Assembly: GCA_018292915.2 (NCBI GenBank)
Contig: JACVVK020000367.1
Coordinates: 577,001-641,000 of the forward strand
Source: Batillaria attramentaria
Taxonomy: Eukaryota; Mollusca; Gastropoda; Batillariidae
Reading direction: 5' to 3'
DNA: 64,000 bases
Shown: in pieces, positions 12,381-25,231 of the stretch
How positions within the stretch are numbered: the stretch's first letter is position 1
Layout of the letters: the number at the start of each line of letters is the position of its first letter
Made by a program: the position numbers and the translations under genes
The notes under the pieces: generated by a model
The model's input: the letters and a program-made list of their open reading frames with translations, nothing else
Database searches by the model: none
What the model was told of the DNA's origin: nothing

Positions 12381-14353
12381 CTACAAACGATTCATGCCGC
12401 AAGAAAGTAACACACGAGCCCAGTGAAGGATTCTTCTGACCACTAGAGCTAATATTATGACAGGTTTCACAAAGTAGACACATACAGCCGTGTAACCGGT
12501 GACACGGATAATCGCGTCAACGACGGCATTTCCTTTGAAATACACAGAAAGAATTAATGCGTGAATAAATGCCATAAAAAGTATGTACAATACTAACAGT
12601 GCTACCTCCGAAGACACCATTAACATCCAAAATATCTTTTCCATTAAGTTTTTTAACATGTGGATAACAGAAGTGGTCTTTCGGGATCTAGCTGACCTCC
12701 GCGAAGAGCCGAGACGGGAACAACGACAGATTCCACGTGCCTTGCGAAAACACATCCACACGATAATCTTCCACATTATTGCAACAGAAACGGCACAAAC
12801 TTCAGTCGTCACCACGAGTGCTAGGAACATTCCAAAGCTTTCTAGGCTAGGGCTAGGAATTATTTCAGCAAGCATGGCACAGGTGAACACCATATAATTT
12901 GATGCGTGCAGCACGAACAGAATAAATCGTACAGAGCACAGAAAAGACTTCGCCTTCTCTTTAATCACGGTGTTTAGGGCCGCATTTACAGGCTCTGTGC
13001 TTCCCTGCACAAAACAGTTTATTCTTGCCCGCGTGTGTGTGGCCCCAGCACTCGTATTGCTGAGTGGATTGTGTTTCATGACAGGAATACTTTCTCTTGG
13101 TGATTTGAGTTCTGAACTTGACTCAGCTCCGACTTGCTCATCGAAAATGCGCAGGGTGTCGTTAAACGGCAGTTTGTTGGAATGCGCTTCGACTGGTGTA
13201 TGCTCCGAGAAATACTTCTGCAGTTTTTGAGATGCAGTTTCCTTCATTGAGAAGGTGACTTCAAAGACACTGCAGCACTGGACCTTTATGGTATTCCCAC
13301 CTTCGGCAAAAGCAGTCGTAGACGCGAGATGCTTGCTTGGACCGATAGCATTTCCTGTCTGGGAGGCTGGCAATATCTGTCTTGAAGCGGTAGGTTGTTC
13401 GAGAACGCGATTTTTCACTGTTGCAAACACCTCTTCACTTGTAACAGAGTCGCACTCACTATCAGCCCTCGGGGATGAGATGGGGCTGTAGTAACTGCGC
13501 ACATCTGGGATGGAACTTTCAGAACTTGGGTGATGGTTCACTGGAGCTTGTGTATCCAGCCACTTTTGAACCTGCAGACCAAACGCAGTTTAAATCACGT
13601 TCGAACAAATTTCATGCACATACACTTAATCATCATCACCCTTCGCACCACAAGATTGTAATGTGTTTGTCCAGTGTGTGAGAGAATGCGTGTGATTCAC
13701 ATGAGCGTGCGTGTTGGGTTCAGTTTGCGGCGCTTTGAGCCGATTCATGAAATTGGGGTAAAGTACCTATACAATACTCATTATTATTATTATTATCATC
13801 AACATGACCACCACCTCCAAATTAATAACCTGAAGCAGCGCAAGAAACTGGATAAAGGGGGGGGGGGGGGGATGGTTACAAACAGACGTGTTACACAAAT
13901 GGAGATATGTACAGCAGGGACGGATGCAGTCGTTACTTTTATTTTTGAAACTAACTTTTCACAAGGTCCTAGTTGTTTTAAAAGTACCAATAGACTGCAA
14001 AATTAATGTCTGATCTCAGATGGAAGAGAGTCCCAATACCTTTTCATCAGGGTCGATATGGTGATTTGATGGTACTGAGGTCGGATACAGGCAGGTGCAA
14101 GGAAAACCACGTGACATGACGTCAGCAAAGTTGTTCGGAATAGGCACGTGGTAACGACAGAGAATCTCTCTCGTTTTTTCCTCGAGCTGATCCGTGTTAT
14201 GTGGAGGATGTCTTGCAAATGCAGCGAATAATGTGTCCCACTTGTATTCCGGCTTGCTGGTGATTTCCCTGTAAAATATATGTTCATGACTTTCTTCTGT
14301 TTTTGCCGAGTCAAATACTGGTGTTTCTTCAAATGAAGGACGGGGAACACTTT

Positions 14354-14412
<59 letters not shown>

Positions 14413-14422
14413 GCGCGCGCAC

Positions 14423-14458
<36 letters not shown>

Positions 14459-15763
14459 ACTGATTTTAAGCGCACTGTGGTGTAGTACAGTCATGCCATT
14501 TGCTAATTCCTAACACGGATGATGATCATATATCAATTACCAATAGACTTCAGGCGATAGGCAGTGTAGATGATACAGCATGTCAGCAATTCTCTCACAA
14601 CGGACGCGACGCTGTACACAGTGACGCAAGCATGAATCCTGGTCCTCTAGAGTTGCCGACACTGGTGTCACGTGACTAGCTTCTGGTCTGATAAAAAACC
14701 GCTCTGGTATGATGAAGCCATAGTTTGAGCACATGGTCGGTGCCACCTGGTAATCGTAAAAAAAGAGTGATATCAGCACAGGCTCATTTCGTCCTAGCTA
14801 TTACATTCTTAAAATAATTTCTCTGCTAATTTTTTTGTAGGAGTGAGGGTGGGGAGGGGGGGGGGCGGGCTCCACCGTGTGCAGTGGGGCTGGCAGTGTT
14901 ACTGAGGCCGGTTGGGGGAGGGGAATACGTTGGACTGCATTTGAATGCGTGTCTCGACCATCTTCACTGAGCTAGTGAGAATGTTAAGGCCGGTGGCATG
15001 GCTGCTATTGAGCCATTAGCTACACAGACAGTATCATCAGAAACTTACGAAAAAAAAACTCTTACCGAAGACAGGAACACCTCTAAGCCAAGAGTCGACA
15101 GGATACTGAACAGTCTACGAGCTCTTTTCTTCCGTGGAACATTGTCTTTTTCCGCAGCCACCAGAGACTCGCGGTCTGTGTCGGTCAAGGCGAAATCTTC
15201 GTACAGCTGATTTAGTGTCCCGTCGCTGTCAGGGTCAACCACATCCAGAAACTGGGGCAGTATAGCCCGCCAGAAATTGTCCAGGTCTTGGTTTGTTCCT
15301 GGGGGAAAGCATGAACGTTTATTATACTGTAACTGCATTAAAGCCTGCTGCCGCTTTCAAAGCTGTAAGGCTGTTTGCCAGATAGAAATACGCGACAGTT
15401 TTCGTGACTTTGTGGCTTCTAACATTAGACCAATAGAGCAAACGTTTTCCGCACGCTGCCGTGTCCTTGTCATACACTTGAGACTTTCATGGAATGAAAC
15501 TCTTCCTTTCTTTGTTGTTGTAACGTCTTTACACGATTGAAAAAAAAATGTGATGTTATGGTTCACTCAGCTACTGGCAGTTTGAGATTACAGATTTGGA
15601 CTGTGAGTCGGTGTATTCATTGTCAAATTTTCGTAAAGTTTGGCGTCTCGCGACTACTCAGCAACAAAAACAAACTCACGTATTGCGAGATTGTCTACTG
15701 TACGAGGCACCTTGTCGTCGGCGTTCCCAAAGTCGGCCATACTTCTTCTTCAACCAGACAGTT
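12381..15763 (-). CDS. Gene B: CARD-like, four-helix membrane protein (639 aa model, 5 coding exons)
   Basis: Minus-strand exons: 15680-15763 (ATG at 15740), 15066-15298, 14541-14746, 14040-14268, 12381-13571. The first exon reads MADFGNADDK, ends C|GTGAGT in phase 1, and follows a good 3' splice site (ending ATTTTAG at 15764-15770), so a non-coding exon probably lies further upstream. Exon 2 has TNQDLDNFWRAILP, ALTDTDRESLV and RARRLFSILS, the same CARD-like pattern as gene A. Exons 3 and 4 share IIPERFF, CLRH, IAD-LY-L-CL and NFAD-M--GFPCTC with it. The long last exon has a ~200-residue low-complexity linker, then hydrophobic segments at about 454-479, 488-518, 556-586 and 593-621. A basic, Cys-bearing loop separates the two pairs. 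The linker is longer than in gene A and barely alignable. Function is unknown; a membrane-tethered death-fold signalling role is inference. Confidence 0.76.
14358..14453 (+). repeat. (AC)n microsatellite in gene B intron 3
   Basis: AC with a GCGCGCGC core, between the exons at 14268 and 14541. Confidence 0.96.
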
Positions 15764-15800
15764 CTAAAATAAAATCAGAAACAGCAAATAAGTATGCAAC

Positions 15801-18800
15801 GTGCAGGTCAAATCCCTACATGGTCCAACCCTTGTCGTGGGGTAGTGGCTTGTGTACCTCAATGACCCAGAGAACTATGCCAGCAGGAGCACATGCTCCT
15901 GGCAGGGTCACCCAAGCTGGACAGGTCGAAGGGTAGAGGTCAGACGAATGTGGACCACCTCTCCAAGAGGCTAAACGGGTTTGCGTAGGGTTAACAGCCC
16001 TACCTGTAAAAAACACTAAGTTACTGAAGCATCGACAGCAACAAACCGAGACATTCACCTGGGCGAGGAAGGGTCTCCATCCCGGAGACCTATGACGCAT
16101 TGCAGTGAAAGCCGAAAGGAAGCTGCAAGGCCGACCCCCCTTCTAACACCCAGGACAACAACGAGAGTAGCCACATGGAACATCAGGACAATGTATGAAG
16201 TAGGAAGGACCATACAAGTAGCAAGAGAGATGAAGAACTACAAGATAGGAGTACTGGGACTGAGTGAGACAAGGTGGCTACAGACAGGACAGCTGAGATT
16301 TTCATCGGGAGAGCAATTGCTGTACTCTGGACACACAGAGGATGGAGCCCCCCACACTGAGGGCGTGGCCCTGATGCTGGCACCGGAGGCACAGCGGGCA
16401 CTCATCGGCTGGGAACCTGTCAACTCCCGCATCATCACAGCCAAATTCATCACCAAGAAAAAAGACATCAAGCTGAACATCATCCAGTGCTACGCTCCCA
16501 CCAATGATGCGGAAGAGGAGAAAAAAGATGACTTCTACCAACAACTGCAGACAGTGATAGATAGAGGAGGAGCCAAGGACATGACCATACTGATGGGAGA
16601 CTTCAACGCCAAGATTGGATCAGACAACACAGGCTATGAGGACACCATGGGAACACACGGACTGGGACAGATGAACGAAAATGGCGAGCGCTTTGCAGAC
16701 TTTTGTGCCCTGAACCAGCTAGTGATAGGAGGCAGCATCTTCCCACACAAGCGCATCCACAAGGCCACATGGAGATCGCCGGACCATGTCACGGAGAACC
16801 AGATTGATCACATCTGCATCAGCCGGAAGTTCAGGAGATCGTGGCGGGATGTGCGCGTGATGAGGGGTGCCGATGTATCATCAGACCACCACCTTCTTGC
16901 AACAGCATTGAGACTTCGGCTTAAGAGGCACACCAAAGCCAACAGCACACGGACCAGGTACAACGTTGGACTTCTCAGGAACACAGACACACAAGCAGCA
17001 TTCCGGATCAGCCTTTCCAACAGGTTCCAGCCACTGCAAGACCTGATAGAAGACAGTGAAATGGACATCGAGACACAGTGGGAACACAGCAAGAAACTCT
17101 GGCACGACACATGCGAAGAGGTCCTTGGCAAGAGAAAGACCCAACATAAGGAATGGATCTCTGCTGATACCATCCAGAAGCTGGAAGTTAGGAAAGAGAA
17201 GAAAACTGCACTGAACACGAGCCGAACAAGAAGAGCTTAGGCAAAGGCACAAGAGGAATACACAGCAGCTGACAGAGAAGTGAAGAGGAGCACCAGGAAG
17301 GACAAGAGGGACTACATCGACAACCTGGCCAGTCAAGCAGAGGAAGCAGCCCGACAAGGGAATCTAAAAGACCTGTACCAGGTGACCAAGAAGCTCGCGG
17401 GCAAATTTCAGCAGACAGACAAACCAGTGAAGAACAAGAACGGGCACCCACTGACAACAACTGAGGAACAGCTGAAGCGATGGGCAGAACACTTCAGGGA
17501 GCTGTTAAATCGCCCCATCCCTGAAACACCACCAGACATCCCACCAGCTGAGACAGAACTACCCATCAACTGCGACAAGCCCTCTAAGGCGGAGATCAGG
17601 AAAGCCATCATGACACTGAGAAATGGGAAAGCTGCAGGGCCGGACGAGATACCAGCAGAAGCCATTAAAGCAGACACAGAGACAGCCGTCAACATGCTGC
17701 ACAGCCTGTTCAGCAAGATCTGGGAGAAGGAAGAGGTGCCAGCCCAGTGGAAAGAAGGGATCGTCATCAAGCTGCCAAAGAAAGGGGACCTCAGGGACTG
17801 CAGCAACTGCCGAGGGATCATGCTCCTGTCAGTGCCAGGCAAGGTTCTCAACAGAATTCTACTGGAGAGGATGAGAGAGGCAGTCGACCCCATGCTCCGA
17901 GACCAGCAGGCAGGCTTTCGCAGGAACAGGTCCTGCGCTGACCAGATTGCCAGCCTACGCATCATTGTGGAGCAGTCACTGGAGTGGAACTCCCCCCTCT
18001 ACATCAACTTCATAGACTATGAGAAGGCCTTCGACAGTGTAGACAGAGAGGCGCTGTGGAAGCTGCTAAGGCACTATGGAGTTCCCGGGAAGATCATCTC
18101 CCTGATCCAGTGCACCTACCAAGACATGAGCTGCAGGATTGCCCATGCCGGCCAGTTGTCAGAAAGCTTCGAGGTGAAGACCGGAGTCCGCCAGGGATGC
18201 CTGTTGTCCCCGTTTCTCTTCCTCCTGGTCATCGACTGGATCATGAAGACCACTACAGCAGGCAGGAAAAACGGGATACAGTGGACACTCTGGACGCAGC
18301 TGGATGACCTCGACTTCGCGGACGACCTGGCGCTCCTGTCTCACAGCCACAGCCAGATGCAGGACAAGACTACGTGCCTGGAAGCCACATCAGCCGGAAC
18401 AGGGCTCAAGATCAACAGGAAGAAAACCGAGCTGATGAAGATCAACACCACTGCCAACACACCAGTCACAGTCGGTGGAGAGCCCATCAGGGAGGTGGAG
18501 TCTTTTGTCTACCTGGGGAGTGTGGTTGATGGACAGGGAGGCACAGACCGAGACGTCACAGCCAGAATCGGCAAGGCAAGGGCAGCAATGGTCATGCTGA
18601 AGAACGTCTGGGCATCCAAAGTTGTCAGCATAAGAACCAAACTTCGCATCTTCAACTCCAGCGTGAAGTCAGTTCTGCTCTACGGATGCGAAACATGGAG
18701 GACAACGAAGACGATGCAGCAGAAGATCCAGACATTTCTCAACACCTGTCTGAGGCGCATCTTCAACATCCGATGGCCAGAGAAGATCCGGAATGAAGAG

Positions 18801-19121
18801 CTGTGGGAGCGAGCGGGGCAGGAACCAGTGGCCAAGCAGATCCTGCGGAGGAAGTGGGGCTGGATTGGACACACCCTCAGGAAGCCATCATCCAGCACCA
18901 CACGCCAAGCCCTGACATGGAACCCGCAGGGGAAAAGGAAGAGAGGCCGGCCTCGCAACAGCTGGAGGCGGGACACTGAGGCAGAGCTATGTAAGCAGGG
19001 GACCAACTGGACTGGAGTGGCAAGACTAGCCCAGAACAGAGTGCGATGGCGAAGGGTTGTCGATGGCCTATGCTCCACGTGGAGCCAAGGGCCTAAGTAA
19101 GTAAGTAAGTGCAGGTCAAAT
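15801..19121 (+). mobile_element. Full-length RTE-like LINE with target-site duplication
   Basis: GTGCAGGTCAAAT occurs at 15801-15813 and again at 19109-19121, flanking 15814-19108. The 3' end is a short (AAGT)n tail right after the ORF stop, and a ~280-base 5' UTR starts CCCTACATGG. The clade call (RTE-like or a near relative) rests on the endonuclease-plus-RT order, FADD active site and simple-repeat tail. Its 5' end lies 38 bases from the first-exon acceptor of gene B. Confidence 0.85.
16092..19100 (+). pseudogene. LINE endonuclease-reverse transcriptase, one internal stop
   Basis: A single frame runs from ATG 16092 to 19100, broken only by TAG at 17238-17240. The N-terminal half is an AP-type endonuclease: VATWNIRTM, LSETRW, MGDFNAKIG and VSSDHHLLA mark the catalytic Asn, Glu, Asp/Asn and Asp/His positions. 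The second half is a reverse transcriptase with FIDYEKAFDSVDRE (motif A), GVRQGCLLSPFLF (B) and LDFADDLALLS (C). The C-terminus ends in a basic KRKRGRPRNSW region typical of such elements. The proteins nick target DNA and copy the element RNA at the nick. The lone stop lies between the domains, so this copy is probably inactive but young. Several long antisense frames here are shadows. Confidence 0.9.
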
Positions 19122-19334
19122 GAATATGATAACAGCAAAAGTGACACTAACAGCAATTGGAAAACCAAGTAGATGTGTCTGAAGTGTTCTTATAGTTGCA
19201 CTGGAAAAGATATTGAAGAAGTAGCAAGCAGAGACTAACCATTAGACAAGCCTGCCGGTATAATGATTATATAATTTATCAATATTTACACAACCGCAGG
19301 AGGCACATGAAATTAAAACTACGATGGTAAAATT

Positions 19335-19371
<37 letters not shown>

Positions 19372-20061
19372 ACACACACCGCATGAAACACAAAATTACC
19401 TGAGCATACGAGTATTGGTTCTACGCCGATCTGTCGCGCACAGCTTGCACACTCGGTCGTCATCCAAGAGAATGAATCTAATGTTGACTTTCGATCGTGC
19501 GTCGTCCTTAGCAACTGGTCTGGTACCACTGGCTGACTAGACAGAGCTGACTAGAACCACGCAGAACGGCTTCCAGCCAAGGGACATTTTTTCATTCTCC
19601 GAGCAAAACACACAACGGTTTGAATGCATGCTCAGCATAAAGCTCAAGCCAAGTTCGGCCCTTACGCAATGCAGGGCTAGGGAAAACCCTTGAACGCTGT
19701 GGTTCAGTTGTTGTTGTTGTTGTTGTTTGTTTCTTAACGTGCTCATGAATAAGGCACTCTTAACTTTATTCCCACATGTAAGTTTTCCACGTTTTCCCGG
19801 TTCTGCTCCCGTGAAATTGTCTTTTTTTAAACACAGCTCTTACTGCGGTTAAGATGAGTATACTTAAATAAGGAACACTCCCACCAAGCAAAATTCAAAC
19901 ATATGAAGAAATGAATTAATTTTGAATTTTCTTTTGGTGAGACCACTGTACTAGTCTTTCGTCTCCCTATACCCCCAACCCTCAGCCCTAGCTACGTCAC
20001 CATCTCTGATATTGCGGAATATGATCATTGTTGGGTTTTTTTGTAGTCGCTGATACGCATG

Positions 20062-20095
<34 letters not shown>

Positions 20096-20142
20096 ACGTG
20101 TGTGTGTGTGTGTGAGTGTGTCTGTGTCACGGTGTGTGTGTG

Positions 20143-20175
<33 letters not shown>

Positions 20176-20178
20176 CAC

Positions 20179-20220
<42 letters not shown>

Positions 20221-21061
20221 TTACTGGTTTAGTTCTTTTGATATAAGAATGAGCATCGAGAACAAGGCCACATAATAGTGTATGGCCCCAATCGGTGGGG
20301 GGGGGGGGGGGGAGGGGGGGGGGGGGGGGAAGTAAATTCTTTCAGTAATTTGGCGATCAGTTGTCACCGTTTTTTCCGCCAAACACCGACAGACTTTTTT
20401 TTTACCGTGAGTGTGCAAATGACACTTGAAACGTCTTTCACTCTGTGGTGAATGCACAAATCATTAGTTTTCCTGTTCGGCCAGGTGTAGGTGATATTTG
20501 TGACATACTCAAGGCTGTTAGCGTAGCTGAAAGGGACGTCATACTCGTGAGCTCGTGATGCTGCTTCGTGCAGTATTCTCTCCCTTGTGTCACCATGTCC
20601 TCGATTTTCGCATCATTCCACTGAAAATTTCGTAACACACGCTTACTCCTTTAAAGCCCAGTGGTCTCAGAACATGCATGAGCTTCTTACTTCCGACCTG
20701 TTGATATTTACACCTGTAGACAGCACCCACCGGCACGTACAACAGGGAGGGTAGCCTAATCCACGTCATTCCGTCAGGCGTGACCGTGAGGAGACAAAGC
20801 GATCAGCCAACCGTAACTGACTTGGAGGGGGCGTGTCGCGCCTGGATAAGCTGGGACATCGGCATCTGCTGCTTCCCTGTTACACACCTCGAATGGTCAC
20901 TTTCGCAGGTTCAGCGTTCTACCTCCATCCAATCCACCGTGGACATCAACAGTCTTGATTACATTTCTACGATTAGCGATGGCGGCAATCACATATTGTC
21001 TGTACAGTTACTGGTACATGTATAAGGGGCAAAGCATGCAAGAGTGGATACTAAATACAGT
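19122..21061. other. No gene supported
   Basis: Microsatellites, a G-run cluster at 20298-20331, and an ambiguous minus-strand exon-like stretch (20404-20635, see rejected items). Confidence 0.4.
20063..20216 (+). repeat. (GT)n microsatellite
   Basis: GT with TGTCACGGTG interruptions repeated twice. Confidence 0.95.
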
Positions 21062-21228
21062 AGGTAGGTGTTTGGGGGTTTAACGTCCTTTTCCACCACA
21101 TACGGGTGATATCAAAGACGGGGCAACGATGGAAAAGCCAGCACAAATATTTGGCCCCAGCCGGGCTACGAACTCACGACCCGAGCATTAGAAGTCCAAC
21201 GCTCTACCATTCCGCCGCCCCGGCTCCC
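21062..21228 (-). mobile_element. SINE family 1, full length
   Basis: The complete head and body are on the minus strand. The flanks GATACTAAATACA and GATACAAAATACA form a near-exact target duplication. Confidence 0.8.
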
Positions 21229-21335
21229 CGATACAAAATACAAACTAGGTCTGTAGTCTGTATTGTGGAGACATTTCCCACTTTCCAGACGTTTGCGTCT
21301 GCGGCCAAATGTATGTTTCGCGTGGGGGGGGGGGG

Positions 21336-21597
21336 GTCTTCCTGGAAGAGGGAAAAGGGGTAGGTGGGAGGAGGTGGGTGAATAAACGATGGATTGTTCT
21401 TCACATACTTTCACAGTACCTTCATTTGACTCGCGTTCGTGCTGCAGTTTGCAAAAACGCGAAAACGTCTTCCTGGAAGAGGGGAAAGGGGTAGGTGGGA
21501 GGAGGTGGGTGAATAAACGGTGGATTGTTCTTCACATTCTTTCACAGTACCTTCATTTGACTCGCATTCGTGCTGCAGTTTGCAAAAACGTGAAATA
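21336..21597 (+). repeat. 131-bp tandem duplication
   Basis: GTCTTCCTGGAAGAG starts at 21336 and 21467. The two units differ at only a few bases. Confidence 0.85.
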
Positions 21598-24500
21598 CGC
21601 CGACCTAATCCCTCTCAGCCATGACACGTTTCATGCCACAATGAACGCTCGTAGCTACTCGTACAACGATGCTTGGACTCTATAGTACATGTTGCAGTGT
21701 GGTTTGTGGACGGACAGTTGTATGTACAATGGTCGTGAAGCAGTAAGCTTATACACAGGTGACAGCAGATTGTGCATATAGTGACAGATGCAGCGAACTG
21801 CGGGTTGCCAAGTGTGAACGACCTTCTGCTCAAACGATCGTTGTTGGGATGTATTCCAAGTCGGTGGATGTTTCTTGTTTCATCGTTCGATGACTCGACA
21901 CTTTGTGAGCCAAAGAAATGGATGAGGATGTATATGGGCTAAGTACAGCCCGAGCTGTCTGTTAGCTGGGTGCAGGAATGCATTGCCGTCCGGTGTAATG
22001 GTTCATGAAGTTTTTGGACTGATGGATAGAGTGGCAGACGTTCTGAATATGTTTGTGTGAATGACGTGGGCTCCGTGACGCAATATCTCCGGTTGTGATA
22101 CCCTGACGACTAATTTTATTTTATTCGCGAATAGTAGATACGTTTCGGACAGTTCACGAGTCTACATTTTAGAATTGCAAACTCGGTTCTACTCTGTCTG
22201 AAAAGGGCCTAAGTGATTATCTAATTTTTGCGCTTTAGGTCCTTTTTCTGGGAAATGGTAGAGTTATTTGTGGGTTTATTTTCACGCATCCACAACCAAT
22301 CAGGTCGTGCCTCGTGGATTTTGAAAATGTAAAGGCCAGTTTGGTTTCACAGTATCTACGAATATCTCGATTTCTCTTGCTAGGCTAAACAGTCACGGCC
22401 GAATGAAAAGATAGACAATTCATTTTGCCTCAGGTGGCGGTCCACGGTGTCACTGTGGGATAACGTGACGTGCTTGGGTGGCGTGGTTGTCGTGTGTACT
22501 CCTGCAGATGCCGCGAATAGTTTCATTGTTGACTTTGCCGTATGAGTGGTATGGTGCAGTCATTTATAGCTGTTTGCACGATGGAATGTTCTGTCTCGTA
22601 TACAACTCACTTTGTGCAGTGTATTGTCTCATACACAGCTCACTCTTGAGACAACCCTGTTCCGGATCCGTCGATAACTCCATGCCCCTGCGACGACGGC
22701 CAAGTCGGGCTAACCGAGACCCAGCCGAGCTAAGTAATACCTAAGAAAAAAAAAAATACTCGGTGACAAGGAAAGTGGACAGTTGCGTACAACTTTGAGA
22801 TCACAGTCCTCGTGTTATTTCACAGTGTGCACAGAAGCGGTGAAAACTGTCGCATTCACCAGCACAGTACATTCTCAGCCTGTTTCGAGATTATTGCCTG
22901 CATGAGTTGCCTCCCTTGCCGCAACGAGCACGCATTTTTCGTGGCAAAGCAAAAAGCTGCCACGGGAACTGCATGCATGCTGCGGGTCTGTGTATGCACG
23001 GGGGACATGAAGTGCAACCGGTTAGAAGTAACATGCACAGCTGTGTTTTTGTAGATACATTTACCAGCGTTACAAAGTGACTGATGTTGCCTTCAGGAAC
23101 CTGTCATAACCATATAGACTTGTCCACACAAAAAATAAATAAAGAAAAGTGTACACAAATGCAGCTGGTTTGATTTTTTTTGAAACCTTGATGAAGGCGG
23201 ATCCTTCAACTAGACGTCAGTGCGTAGGAGCAAAAACACTGTATGCATGACAGAGCACTGACTGCCCCGAGGCATCGATGTGTTTTGACGCACTCTCTGC
23301 TCTCTCGGGGGCTAGCCAAGATGGCCGGGAGTTTTTCCTGTAGTGCTTTGGTTTCCAAAGACGATTGTTCTCAAGTAAATGTAAAAGTGTTTGAAATATG
23401 AGGATGCAGCTTTTACATTGTAGTGACGCGCTTCCTTCCGGCCCATTTCTGTCACAACGACAAATCAAAAATGTAAGTTTTGCCGGTGCTCCTCGCTTTT
23501 GGAAATGGAAACACTCGGTGCCACTGTATACTAGATTTCGGTTTGTCTGTGCAAACGGAAACGCTTTTACTCTTAGAGGGCGAGCCCGACCACCCTCTGC
23601 GCGCTATACGATAAGACTGGTTAAAAAGAACAAGCCACTTCACACCGGTAGGAGCCGCTTCAAGCCACTAGTACGCGAGGCGTGGGACTTCCCGCTGGGC
23701 CTGAGACCACTACATATTGCATAATAGTGGCTTCTAGTGATCCGAATATTTCAAGTAAAAATGAGACTTATTGCGTGGGCTTGAAAGAGTTAAAAAGCTA
23801 CAACAATGCAAAGACAGTTCCATGCTCACATTTCAAACGTACGGCTTTAGCTCAATCGCAGTGCACCAGACAAAATAATAGCCCTCTCTGTCATTTTGAT
23901 TAACCCTCGCGACTCTGCTAAACTTCGTGACAGTAAAAAAGAAAGAAAGAAAAAAGCACCAGGGAATCTCTCCGCCATTTTGTGTGACGCCCGTGACTGC
24001 TGTGCATTGTGGCTGGGGACAAAACAAATACAATATCTTCAGGCTTACATCTACCATGCAAGAAATGGATCAGTGTGGATTATAACACAGAGGGTATCGA
24101 GTGTTTAGTCCTAAATTACCACAGCTGCACTGACGAGGTTAGCCGGATATTGATCAAAGAGATGCATTGTCCGCTGCCCGTGTGAGTAACGTGATCTTTT
24201 GGCGAGGGCAGATGGCGGCTAGTTTTAAGCCATAGATTTTTGCTGACAGTGACACCAAAGACCTGATGAGACAGTGTTCAGTGATGAATAATATTATGAT
24301 TTTGTGTGATGAAAAAAAAAACCCCAAGGGTATCAAAGTGAAACATAAGTGAAAAGAGTTTGCTCAAAACCCCTTCAGTTCATTTGCTTTAAGGTACTTT
24401 TCATGCAGATTGCAAAGTTCACTGATGCATGGAGGCAGATTTCGATCAGAGTGTGTCAGAGGCTCTGAGCATATGTGTTTGATTTGACTGATACGGAGAA

Positions 24501-24599
24501 TAATGCTTTTATGATAAGCCGTTTACGAGCCTGAATGTGTCACAATATCGAAATGAACTGACTACAACAGTGTGTGTCTGCTCAGCTTTGTGGTAATTG
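21598..24599. other. No gene seen over 3 kb
   Basis: Mixed-composition DNA without long frames, repeats or TIRs that I could recognise. Confidence 0.45.
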
Positions 24600-25180
24600 C
24601 AGAGGCCATCTCACTTTGAGTCGGTTTTGCGGTTGTCTCAAACCATCTGGAACAATTTCCTATTTTGAAATTCTGAGATTTAACCTGTGCATCGATTAGA
24701 AGAATGTAGCGCATGTACTCACATTGATTTTCTTCTAATTATTTCGAAGCTCTGATGCGGAACTCATACTCTTTGGAACAGTTGCTGTCTGGAATTTTCA
24801 CTGAATAAATCGTGCATATCGTTTGGATGTGTGTGGTACATTCACTTCGAATCACTTTTTCAAACGGATTTCCCCTTGGAACAGTTTGCTGTATGGAAAT
24901 TCTCAGATAATTATGATTTCCGCGTGTTTTGGAGGTGTGTGGTTCATTTTGAATCGCTTCTAACGTTATTCGAAGCTACTATACGGAACTCTAACCCCGT
25001 GGAACAATTTTTCTATTTGGAATTTCACATCAATAATCTGTGCATGATTTTGAATGGTGTGGCATAACTACACACACACAGAATCGCTTCACAGATTATA
25101 TTTGGTTCTCTTGTATGGAACTCATACCCGTTGGAACAATTTCCTGTTTGGGACTTTTTCCATTACTCATCTGTGCATCG
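24600..25180 (+). repeat. Diverged tandem array, about 120-bp unit, five units
   Basis: GGAACA-TTT-CT-T-TGGAA recurs at about 24650, 24775, 24879, 25000 and 25133. Each is followed by an AATCTGTGCAT-like stretch, GTGTGGT and GAATCGCTTC. Units vary by many substitutions and small indels. Confidence 0.55.
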
Positions 25181-25186
25181 TTGGGA

Positions 25187-25231
25187 AGACTTGCCGATGG
25201 AAGACTTGCCGATGGAAGACTTGCCGATGAT
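25187..25231 (+). repeat. 15-bp repeat, three units
   Basis: AAGACTTGCCGATGG repeated three times. Confidence 0.85.

Noticed and set aside
16808..19168. Several antisense frames over the RTE-like LINE
   Set aside because: They lie opposite a clear endonuclease/RT ORF and contain no motifs.
20404..20635. Minus-strand exon-like stretch after GAAATTTTCAG, considered as a paralogue of exon 4 of genes A and B
   Set aside because: Two frames are open, neither keeps the NFAD-M or GFPCTC motifs, and no neighbouring exons fit.
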